Shown in pieces: positions 11,618 to 22,400 of a DNA stretch of 64,000 nucleotides. The stretch is from Inonotus obliquus. Its lineage: Eukaryota; Basidiomycota; Agaricomycetes; Hymenochaetales; Hymenochaetaceae. The DNA lies in contig JAJHTX010000003.1 in the NCBI GenBank assembly GCA_032164295.1, forward strand, positions 3,286,001 to 3,350,000, written 5' to 3'. Below the pieces are notes generated by a model, which worked only from the letters and a program-made list of their open reading frames with translations, did not search any database and had not been told where the DNA came from. Numbering within the stretch: position 1 is the first letter of the stretch; each line of letters starts with the position of its first letter. The position numbers and the translations under genes are program-made.

Positions 11618-12341
11618 AACTAAACGTGAGTACTAGTACTGATAGTGCTCTTCCGTACCCATCCAGAAGGATGTACTACTTACTGAAATTATTCTTCTGG
11701 TATTACTCGTGTGGGACTATGTCACTGTGTTTAGTGAACGTGAACGTGAATGAGTGTGTTGTACTGTGCACCGCGCACTGTGCACTGTGCATGCGTGCAT
11801 GTGTGATTCACGTTACGTGCCCTAGACTAGATGCATGTGTTACTGTGCATGTGTTACGTGCGTGAAGACATGTGTGATTCACGTTGCGTTGCGTTGCGTT
11901 GCGCTGTGCTTTTGCCTCAGTACTTACTAGTGCTGTGTTTTCTTTTTCACTACCGGACTACCGGAGCTGCTTTAATAATTGATAATTGATATTAGTATTT
12001 ATAATGGTATTTATAATGATATTATGGGTGTGAATATGAATAGTCACGGAGAACGTGAACGTGAACGTGGACATGAACGTGGACATGAAGAAGAGATGGT
12101 GATGATGATGATGACGATGACGGAAGCTTTTATGAATGGATGAATAGGTGGATGGATGGACAGATGGGGACGACAAGGATGATCTCCATCTCCATCTTCG
12201 AATTATCATCAGAAATAATCAGAAAGCAGAAATCAGAAATCAGAAATCAGACGGACTCCATCGTCCGTCCGTCAACCACGATGACGAAGGGTACACCTGA
12301 CGTACCCGTACCAAACAAAGTCATAAAATACAACGTCACAA

Positions 12342-12372
12342 AATACAATACAATACAATACAATACAATACA
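12342..12372. repeat. Pentamer array AATAC
   Basis: Six tandem copies of AATAC, directly preceded by a looser copy and followed by CATTCACG. Confidence 0.85.
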
Positions 12373-13243
12373 TTCACGACATCAATACGACATCAATACA
12401 ATAACAACAAAATACAGCAACAATACCAAGTAAGACGGTAAGACAGTAAGCCCCTCTCCGCCTCCGGCTTTCTTCACTCCCATTCAATTTCAATCACAGT
12501 AGTACTAGTACTAGTACGTCTTCCGGAGATCTTCAAGCAAATCAACAAATCCACAAATCCACAAATCGATTTTTAATTATTGATTATCGATTATCAACTA
12601 TCAAATAATTTAATTTGTAACGCATGTACAGCTTCAAACAATCGGAAACTCGAAACTCGAAACTCGGAAAGCCTGAACTCGAGGTTCGGGACTCGGGATT
12701 CGGGATTCGGGTCGGGGTTTAAGATGCGAAGACGAAAGAATTGGAGGGGAGGGGATGGATGGATGGAAGGGATGAAGGGATGAAGGGATGAATGGATGAA
12801 TGGATGAATGGATGGGAGCGGGAAGAACGATCGGGATAGGATAGGAAACAATTACTTTTTTCGGTCAGTTGAGATCGTGACTCCTCCCTCACTCCTCCTC
12901 ACAGCCTTATTTCGCTCTTTATTCTCTTCTCTTCTCTTAGGATCTGGTAGGATAGATAAATAACGAATAACGAATAATGACCTCAAATCAAAAATCAACC
13001 TCTGAAATCTCACTCTCACTCCCTTTTGCTTCCGAGTCTTTTCGATGCCATCGGATCGGCAGTCGGCAGTCGGCTTTGGTGAGAAAAAGGGAGCCACCTT
13101 GTCTAGCCTATCTATCAAATCGACCATTGTCAGTTATCAGTTATCTGATATCATCCATCTCACTAATACTCTAACACTCAGGCCTTAGTCCGTCGTGTCG
13201 TTCTCATGCAGCCATGCAGTAATGCAGCACAGCATCTCGACGA

Positions 13244-13289
13244 ACATACATACATACATACATACATACATACATACACATACATACAT
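13244..13289. repeat. Tetramer array CATA
   Basis: About eleven CATA units with one CACA interruption near 13277. Confidence 0.9.
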
Positions 13290-13295
13290 CATCAT

Positions 13296-13337
13296 GATAT
13301 TGATATTGATATTGATATTGATATTGATATTGATATA
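13296..13337. repeat. Hexamer array GATATT
   Basis: Seven GATATT units, the last one ending GATATA. It begins only a few bases after the CATA array. Confidence 0.9.
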
Positions 13338-13950
13338 GAGTACTTATACGCTTTCAAGTTACCCATCCTATCCCACCCTATATCTGATACTCATCGTGTA
13401 AAACACATATGCATGTTCGAGTCAAAGCCTCGAAGGCCAAAGGCCATCTTCCATCTCTATCTTCTATCTCTATCTTCTATCTTCTCTTCTATCTTCTCCC
13501 GTCACTGACTCTCACGTCTTACCAGGGCTACTACTACTAGTAATACTAGTAAGTGGTAAATAGTAAATAGTAAATGGTAAATGGTAAGTAGTAAGTAGTG
13601 AATACTCTAGTCCACACCTCAAACCTATATACGGCCGACCATGTCGTTGCGTGGTTTAGAATTTTACCTTTGCAAAATACTTAATACAAAATACAAAGCG
13701 AACGCGTGTTTGTTGGGGAGTACTAGTACTAGTACTAGTAATAAGTAACTTTCCAGATCTTCACTAGACTAGTACCTACACGCAAACCAAATCCACGCAA
13801 TCCACGCATTCACCGTGTCACCGTGTCACCGTACCGTACCGTGACGTATTCGTATTCGTATTCAAGCATTAATTCCTTCATTACGGTATTACGGTATTAC
13901 GGCATTCCTTCATTCCTTCATCACCACACCGTCCTATCATCGTACCGTAT

Positions 13951-14038
13951 CACAACACCACAACACCACAACGCCACACCATCACAACACCGCACCATCA
14001 CAACACCGCACCATCACACCATCACACCATCACACCAT
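13951..14038. repeat. ACAACACC/CCATCACA compound minisatellite
   Basis: CACAACACCA units grade into CCATCACAACACCG and then CCATCACA units. The strand is almost free of G. Confidence 0.8.
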
Positions 14039-14200
14039 TCTAGTTCTATTCCCCCTCATACACTCCTCATACTTACCAAAAGTCGTCGATCGACTCACTT
14101 TCCAAAAACCGCCAATAGAAGTTGGAGATTGGAGATTGTAGATTGATAAATTATCCCCAAACCCAAAGTCTATTCAAACTCTTCTTCCTCGTCTCATAAT

Positions 14201-14262
14201 CCATTCAATCCATTCAATCCACGCAATCCACGCAATCCACGCAATCCACACAATCCACACAA
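14201..14262. repeat. Nonamer array CCACGCAAT
   Basis: CATTCAATC units change stepwise to CACGCAATC and then CACACAATC. This gives six or seven tandem 9-mers in which variants are clustered in order. Confidence 0.85.
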
Positions 14263-15246
14263 AGCAATCTACATTATTTCAAATCCATTCAACGACTCAC
14301 GCACGCACACACACGCACACACACAAACGAAAAAAAAAGAAGAAAATCCCAACCGACAGCCGAGACCAAAAAACATCTTAAGATATCTGATATACACTAT
14401 TTACTAGGTATTTATAACCCGTCCTTCCGTCCTTCCAGCCGCTCCAGCCACGACACCCCATGACCAACTGAGCACGTTCCACTCAGTAACATGAGGACAT
14501 GAGGACATGAGGACATGAAGCAAGGGAGCAACGGGGACGAGGACGGAGCATTACATGTGCATTCCAACTATAAAGCTTGCAAGACTCGAGACGCGAGTAA
14601 GTCTGATAAAGGGGGGCCAGCTGGAAAGGGGGGAAAGGGGGGAAGAAGGGCAAGGAAGGCAAAAGGAACAAAAAAGGGAACAAACTAATAAGGGTGATTT
14701 TAGAAGGATAGAGGATAGAGGGGAATCGATCCATGGCGAGAAGGGTGACAGCGATCAGGGTACGCCAGAAAGAATGAAGGGGGCCATATAGGAAGTACAT
14801 TGCATAGGAAATTGATTCGGGTAAACGAGAGTCCCTGTAAGGTTACAAGATGAAAGGAAGGGAGTGGTTGCACTGAACGCACGCGGACTCGCCATGGTAG
14901 AACAAGAGAATGTTTTTTAAAAAAACTGATTGGTTATGTGAATGTTTTATAAGTTGCATACGAGTAAGCTTGTTCCCAAAGGGTTCCAATGTTGTTGTTG
15001 ACACGTAACGAGAAGGAAAGAAGCAGAACATGAAAAAGTACCTCCGCTGCATTTATTCCGCCGACAAGAAATGAATTAGAGTAAGAATAGTTGTGGATAA
15101 TGATTCCGCGCTAATGAGAACAAGAGAGACAAAGCAGAAGAGAGCAAAAAAAGAAAAAAAAAGGTAAGATACAAAGAAGACGGAAATGTCGAGGGTGAGT
15201 CGCACGAAGAAGTTACATGTGTGACGAGGGCTGTCAGCGCCATCCT

Positions 15247-17644
15247 TCACTGAGAACCATGGCGACCACGTTGGTCCATGCTGGTGGCAGGCGACATGCT
15301 AGGTAACCCGTAGCTATCACCTCCCACGTCGGACTGTTGTGAATGCGTGTACGCTGAGCAGAGCGTGGCATCTGGCGGAAGCTGGTTACGTGGTGGTGGT
15401 GGTGTCCGCGTGCGTCCTTGTTCAAAGCTGCCTGCCGAACCGTAGTAATTCGTTGGCGAATCGCTTAACGGTGCAATACCCGACCCACTACCCGTGAAGC
15501 GTCCAAATGTATCCGAGGGACCGGAGGGGGATGCGGGAGAGATCGATGGCCGCTGTTGCCCATGATATCCTGCGGAAGATGGGTACTGCTGTTGCTGTTG
15601 AGCGTATCCTCCTCCAACGCCCAAGCTGCCAATCGGATCGGAACCGACGTTCATTGGCAGGCCCGAACCGAGTCCATAAGAAGTCGTGTCAAGGGACGAT
15701 ATCCCCAACGGATCACTGACAGACGCCGCCACCGATCCTGACGGGTGACCGTGACCATTCGCATTGACGTCTTCCCCGGGGTTTAACCCATGTAATCCGT
15801 ACGCACTCGGGTCCGTGGCTCGCCGACGGCGCATCACGTCGGAAAGATTGGGATTACCCGCACTGGGCATGCTCTCGAGCTGGACCATCCGCTCCCTTTC
15901 TGCCTCCTGCTCCTTCTTCAGCTTTCGCCACTGCTTTCGCATTTCTTTGAATTCTGTACAAAAGAATAGTCAATATCAAACGTGATTAATGGAAAAAAAA
16001 GCGAATAGTGCATCGCGATAAGAGGAATTCTCCCCTTAGCGCCACAGGAGTCAGGATGAACGCATGACTCACCATTAGGGTGCCTTTTTGGACCATGCTT
16101 CTGCATGTTAACATGGGCGTTCAGATGATTCAAGGTTCCGTAGGCCTTGGTGCAGCCAGGGAAGTTGCACGCATATAGTCGCTCGATTTCATCATATCGG
16201 CGTCTAGGCCGCTTGCGGACTGTATTGCCAGGAAGCGAGACAAACGAGTAAGTCTTGGACGATGGGTCAGCACCTCCAAAATTCCCGTAATCCGCCTGGT
16301 GCGCCAACGCGCCCGGAAGGTTCCGAGAGCCAGAAGGTAGGGACCCCTGTGAGTAAGGGTATGACGGTGAATTAGAGTCGCTTGAACCAGATTGAGGTCT
16401 GACATCGTAGTGTGCGTCTTCGGACGTCCCATAAAGTGCGTAACCGCCGCCACCCGGACCGGTGTACCCGCGGGAGTAGTAAGGGGGTGCGTGCGGGGAG
16501 GGGAGCGCCTGTGTGGCGATGGAAGAATTGGAAGACGAGAACGAGGAGTGAATAGGGGAATAGGGATCAAAGGACGCCCTTGCACGTTCATCGATGTAGA
16601 GTTTCTCCCTTTCTTCGTCGTGCCAGGCGGCAGAATTGAAGCCAGATGCAACGCCTATTTCCGGGTACGAACCGCTTCGTTCAACACGATGCAATGCGTA
16701 AGAAGCCGCCCCGTAGCCTGCTCCCATCGCCATAGAAGGGGGATGGAGCTTTGCACTCGAGTAGTTATCGGAGGGATCGGATATACGCCGCTCGTGGCCT
16801 GGAGCTGGAAAAGAATGTCTATCTATGCGCGCGTAACGATTGGGGGATAGCATAGAGGCTATTGGAGGGAAGCGATCGGAGGGCGAATGAACCGAAGATG
16901 ACGCTCGTAGATGCGCACTAACTTGTTGGTGCTGGTGAGTCTGATTGAGATGGCCACGTTGTTCGCTCTGGTGTTCCGACTGAGTTGGTGCGCTAAATGT
17001 AGCGTGATAGTGGTCTGGTAAAGTTTGAGCATTTAACGAAGTCAAGTTAAGCCTATCTGGAACGCTCGTGGCGGCTTGACCAGGCGGAGACCCAGTTGGA
17101 GACTGAGTAGAAAAATGACTAGCACCGGAAAGCTTGTCACGATTTCCAGCATGCTCCGAATGATGTCTTGAAGGGGGAGGAGAGCACGGATACCCTAATG
17201 AAAAATAATAGAAATATGTGAGTGGCGAGACAAGACCGAGCACAGGAAGGGGGGATGGAGGAGAGGGGGGAAGAACAAAGACGTACCAGAGACGCTGGTG
17301 GCGAGTGTGGCGGCGTCGGAGGAGTGCTCTAAAGCGGGAGGAGAGCTGTATATTCCGTGATCGCCACCGGACGGGGCAGAAGTGGAAGCGGAAGCGGATG
17401 CCAAATCGCGCGTGTAACGGAATGCGTGTTGGCTTGGAGAGGAAGTAGGAAGGGCGACAGCACCGTGCGCGTCGAATGCCAGGGCGGCTGAGGATGGGAG
17501 GTGAGAGTGGCCGAGAAGAGAACGGCCTATGTTGAGATTAAGCTCGCTGTCTGAAGCAGGGGAGGGTTGCTGTGCGTCGGCAGAGTCGGGCGGAGGGGTG
17601 AGCGGGGTGAACAAGATATTTTGATTATTTGTATGGATAGGCAT
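15247..17644 (-). CDS. C2H2 zinc-finger transcription factor (single finger)
   Basis: Three exons fit: 17287-17644 (start MPIHTNNQN), 16073-17194 and 15247-15953, joined in frame to give about 728 residues. The start was picked because upstream sequence in the same frame looks non-coding. Most of the protein is Ser/Pro/Gln-rich and likely disordered. Near residues 435-500 lies the conserved core: a basic KRPRRRYDEIERLYACN segment, then one C2H2 finger (C-x4-C-x12-H-x5-H, core TKAYGTLNHLNAHV) and HGPKRHPNE running into EFKEMRKQWRKLKKEQEA, a basic helix after the finger. The intron splits the Asn-Glu junction after the finger. This core is widespread in fungal C2H2 regulators; the target genes cannot be told. 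It stands alone between two repeat-rich deserts, which suggests large regulatory flanks. Confidence 0.85.
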
Positions 17645-18300
17645 ATAGGGCGGGCTGAGGAGGGAGGAGGCGCGGATTGGCCTTAGCAGAGGAGGAGTAG
17701 GCGGAGAGCATGAGTTTGTATGGATGGGAATATATATAGCGAGGAGTTTACATAAATAGATGAAATTACCATTCTTTTCAAGTATTCTTTTTTTTTCCAA
17801 GATCGTCTGTATAATATAGGTACCTAATATGGATAGCCCGATGATCTGTCCCCAGAGACTCTCGTCCTTCTGCTCCATCAGACCCGCTCTTCGGCACACT
17901 CTCCCCGACAGAACCTTGTTCGCATCCCTTTTCCTCGCCAATCCCTCTGTCACTCCGACCGCCCTCTGCGAATGCGCACTTGAATAGCCCGCAGGACCAA
18001 CGGCATCATTCAACCTTTCTGGGACGTTTGCTTGTTCTCTTTGCTTCGATCCAAGGGGCCATCTCCGACACCGACGGCTGACCAGTCGCAGCAGAGCTAG
18101 AGGGAAGGATCAGCCAATCATGTTTGCTGTGACGTTTAATTAAAATTGGGTCACATGCCGTACGTACTGAATTCAATCTTCTTTCGGGGGATGCTTCCGT
18201 CGGCTGGGAGCGGATGTGCCCGCCCGGGATGATAGCCTTTCCACCCACCACAGAGTCTCACGTCAGCTGTTCAGGCTCGCCTGGTTTTCGCACCCGCTCG
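17645..18300. other. Upstream region of the C2H2 gene
   Basis: The frame of exon 1 stays open upstream to about 18013, but the translation (for example EKKRILEKNGN) is not family-like. This is probably leader and promoter DNA. No clear TATA box stands out. Confidence 0.35.
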
Positions 18301-21300
18301 GATCGCGGAGGGGACGGCGGTTCCCTCGAGCAGAAAGGGAATCTTCGCGTATGGGTACGACATCCGGCTACGTGCGAAACGTCACACCCGAAACTCGAGA
18401 AGCAATGGGAGAACTTGGAAGGGATTGGCACGGGACGATGGACGATGGACGATGGACGATGTGCGGGCGTTTGTTGAAGAAGGTTGTGTGATTAGTCACT
18501 GTGACCATATTTGTCAGGGAGACTCCCACCCTCGCAAACGTGACTCGGTTCGCTCATGAAGGTAAATCACCGCGTCTCCCTCAGTTTTACAGAAGCACCA
18601 ATTCAATACAACGTCATCCACACAGAAAAAACATAGAAAAGAAGAAGATGTCCTTTTATGTTTATAACTCCCCTCTTTTTTCGCACATACGCGCCCACCG
18701 TACGTCCTTCTTGAAACACATTATCTTCTCCTTCGATTCGGCTCATCGCTTGTTCAATGTTCTCCCCTCCCTCACAGCCAGCCCGTCCGGCGCTACCTTC
18801 TCGCGTTCACCTCTCTTCACTCTCTTCACATTCATCTTTCTCAAACACTCATCAAAGACTGAATCAATCCCAAACTTTTTTTCTACCGCGGCAAAAAGGC
18901 TTGGAATTATGTACCGTACACGACACGCGTATTCATGCCACGTGTGATTTCGGTCTTATGCTCATATATATCCAAGTCTTTGTCCATCTTCCATCACTGG
19001 TGGGTCCTGGTCCAAAGATACGCCGCCATCTGTTATCAACGAATGTCACGTTCTCTGGAATGTAGTTTTCGTTTTATCTCCTTTTAGCGGCGGTATTGGT
19101 ATACAGTCATTCAATCTCTCGCGGGCGAAACGAAGAACACCGGGTATCTGGCGAAGGTTGGGATTAAATGACTGGATTGGAAGATTTTGGAAGATCCGAT
19201 AAACGAGATCTCTCGAGGACGCGGACACTCCGAGTCTCTCCCTCTCCCTCTTTTCTGTTTTCGCGCGTCCGCGATACATGAACGAAATCGACTCTCGATT
19301 AGAAGGGAAACTCGAAAGAAAGAATCTACTCGCTTAAGTCATCTCTATTCAATTCAATTCAATCGCAAATACCAAACGCGAAAGGCGAAATGCGAGGGAC
19401 CAAGCGTCAAGATAATATACAATATACAAAGGACAATATACAAACGGGATGATTACCCAAAACGGCAATAATGAAATCAGGATGGGAGAAAGAGAGAAGG
19501 ATCGGTTGGAAGGACGCCGATGCGAAGATGCGAAGATGCGAAGGAGTACGAGTACGAGTACAGAGTACTTGATTTTTCGAACGCGAAAGTAGAAGGAAAT
19601 CGGAACTCGGAACTTTTTTCTTCTTCTCGAAATTCAGATTCGATAGCGATAGATTCGATATCGATATCAAAAGTTTCATTGAGGAGAGGCGAGAGGCGAG
19701 AGGCGAAATTTCAAAGACGAAAGACGAGAGAAAGGAAGAAACGGCGTATGCGTATGCGAACGGACTCGGACTCGGAGCGGAGAACGGAACGTCCCTAGGC
19801 CTGTTGTTGACTGACGACTCGGAACGCCCACTGGTAGAGCAATTCAATTCGGAAATCACCACTTTGTATTCCGAATTCGCGTGTATCCAGTTTTCTTTTC
19901 AACTGAGATACCGAGATACCGAGACTGAGCTTCGAGCTTCTTCGTTCTTCGTTCTTTGTTCTTTGTTCTTTCGTCTTTCATGTCTCGTGTCTCGTGTCTC
20001 GTGTCTCCTCATCTTCATCTCACCGACTCCGACTCCGACTCCGACTCTGCCAGAAAAACCAACGATTCTAATCCTTTATTTCTTCATTTCTTCGTTTATC
20101 CGTTTATTCGTTTATCCGTTTGTTTTTCTGAAGAGTTATTCTCGGCTGGTAATAAATGGTGAGTTTGGTGGGTGATTTCTTTGCTTTACTTTGACACGTA
20201 CACGTACACGTACGAAATTTGAAATTCCGCAAAACGCGATGCGCGATGCGCGATTCATGATTTTTGCTTTGGTTCCCTTTCCTTTTTCCATTGTCTCCTT
20301 GTCCCGTTACTTATATATCCGTCCGGTTTGACACCCTACCCTGGCTCCTTGGCATCTTGTTCTTTGTCCCGTCAGATCCATCATTTCACTTCAAAGGAAA
20401 ACGAAAACGATTAATATTCACCGAAATGTATGTATGTATGTAAATGACGGTATGGTAAACGGATCAAGCTCGAAATTAATTCCGTTTCCGTTCAGTGCAT
20501 ACACGCACATATTACTCCGAGTTGGCTGGCCAAAGAGCACACGTGCTCATAAATTCTGAATCCTGAATCCTGAATCCTGAAAAATATGTAGATGTCCGAG
20601 TCCGACTTGACGGGATGCTTCCTCGGTCCGTTCGGGCGTGTCTGTGCATCTGAACGTTTGGCGAATTCCTCGACCCATTGAGTATCAAATATCAAACATC
20701 AAACATCAAATATCATCAATCATCAATCATCAATCTCGTCTCGTTGATATTGATGTTATGCATGGGCAATGGGCATGGAACAGTATTCATAAGCCGAGGA
20801 AGTGGAAGAACTTACTTAGAAGATGTTCGTTCCATAGAGTAGAGTAGAGTAGAGTAAAGTAGAGTAGAGTGGAATACATACAGTCATGGTGCATGATCTG
20901 AAGAATATAAGTTATAACAGATGTATGTATGTACTGTACGTATGTATGAATCAAAAAATCCACAGTTGATCCATCCAGCGTCCAGCGTTCGCAATCGCGT
21001 CCAGCGTTTTCGATTGATTGTCGATTATTGATTGATCTATTGATATTTGAACTACCGTCGTTACTGACAGAATCGTATCCTATCCTATCGTACTCTATCG
21101 CCAAATCTCAAAATTGTGGCAAGGCATCCGATCCATTGTTCCTATTCAATCTTCCGTCTTACTTTCATCCTCAATCTTCCATCTTCCGTCCATCCAACTC
21201 CGTTTATATTCAATAATAAATACAACGACGGCGTCCTTACTTCCTTCCTCCTCCCCTTATCGATTTATCCCTTCGAATTTCTTTGTTTTCTTTTGCATTT

Positions 21301-22400
21301 ACCAGTAATTATCTTACCTCGATGTCCTAGACCGGTAATTCAATTCTTTCAATAAGAATGAGAATGAGAGCAAAGAAAAGAAAAACAGTTACAATGATGT
21401 GATTGTGATTGTGATGTGATCGCTCACCATGTCATATGCATATGTATATGCATGACCGGCCATCAACTCTCAACTCTCTCTCTCTCTCTGATCTCTCCCA
21501 TCTCCCATCACGTCACGAGTACCTCCTATTTATTATAACTCCTATTATAACTCCTATCCTATTCGGCACTTCGACTCAATTCAATAAGCATTAATTCAGT
21601 TCGATTCAGCATTCCAGCAATTCAGCGCGCATAAGCAAAAGAGAAATCAACTTGAAAGAACGAAAAAATTATCCCATCTACCTTCCCTTCCCGGTGCCCA
21701 GTACACGACGCGACATCTGAACGTACCCCTTCATATCAATTATCATATCTAACCAAACTCGCTCCCAAACTCCGAGACCGAGACCACGAAACTCGAAACT
21801 CGAAACTTCGAAACTTCGAGATATTGTCAATTGAGTTTTTGTTTGTAAGCATAGAGAAAAGCGAGCGAGATGTGATGCGAAATGCAAGATGTGAGATGTG
21901 AGATGAGATGCGAGATAAACGAGACGAGACGAGACGAGACCAATCGAATTATCGAATTACCGAACTTCCGTCCGGATGAATTCCCAACCGAGCGCGCAAT
22001 TTGAATTTCTTTTTTATTTCTTTTAGAGAGAGAGAGAGGTAGATACAGATCTGGTATCGGAGCGCCTTTTGAGCGGCGAGAAGTGAGAAAAGTAAGAAAG
22101 GAAGAAGTGAGGAGAGAAGACGATTGAATGCTGAACGATCGCCCATTTCAGAATCTGATACTGATGCCTGATGCCTGTGTTCGGGAGCGAAACGACTTGC
22201 AATCAAAATCACGAAATTCCATCGATTTAGATTTAGATCTGAGCTGATTCGTTCTGATCAAGTCAGAGTATGTAAGAGTTGATGACGTGTTTCAAGGAGA
22301 AACAAAGTTTGCTTCCGCGTGGTGTTGACCAGACTTGCTTGAAGCATGTGCATGATGTCCTCGTCGTCTCATCCTATCCTCAAACAACTTCTGACTTCTT
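18300..22400. repeat. Simple-sequence-rich desert upstream of the C2H2 gene
   Basis: Tandem words run through this stretch: ACGATGG (18434-18460), GCGAAGAT (19521-19545), GAGTAC (19543-19566), GAGAGGC (19684-19705), TTCGTTCTT (19940-19975), TGTCTCG (19980-20008), GACTCC (20024-20048), CGTTTATC (20091-20122), ACGTAC (20193-20213), TGAATCC (20557-20580), ATCAAAC (20686-20720), AGAGT (20837-20868), CGAAACT (21788-21815) and GAGAC (21917-21941). ORFs here translate low-complexity DNA and have no recognisable domains. Confidence 0.65.

Larger units (their letters stand above)
9880..15200. repeat. Simple-sequence-rich desert downstream of the C2H2 gene
   Basis: Over about 5.3 kb there is a near-continuous run of short tandem arrays of different units: ATTC, CTCTCTT, GGGACTC, GAATCCAT, TTCTTAG, TTACGG, TAGTGG, GAACGTG, AATAC, GATGAATG, CATA, GATATT, ACCACA, CCACGCAAT, CATGAGGA. 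Long ORFs here (for example 11476-11865) translate the repeats themselves (VVVVVVVV, DIDIDIDI) and have no family features. No gene is supported. Confidence 0.75.

Noticed and set aside
11476..11865. 129-codon plus-strand ORF
   Set aside because: The translation is mainly that of the TAGTGG and GTGCA repeats (poly-Val, Cys-Ala-Leu), not a gene.
13244..14262. CRISPR-like array
   Set aside because: Units are contiguous microsatellites with no unique spacers of regular length, and the genome is eukaryotic.
18501..18947. 148-codon plus-strand ORF upstream of the C2H2 gene
   Set aside because: No domain and low-complexity Ser/Phe composition; better explained as promoter DNA.
19407..19862. 151-codon minus-strand ORF
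   Set aside because: Made of repeat-derived Ser/Leu/Phe runs; competing open frames on the other strand.
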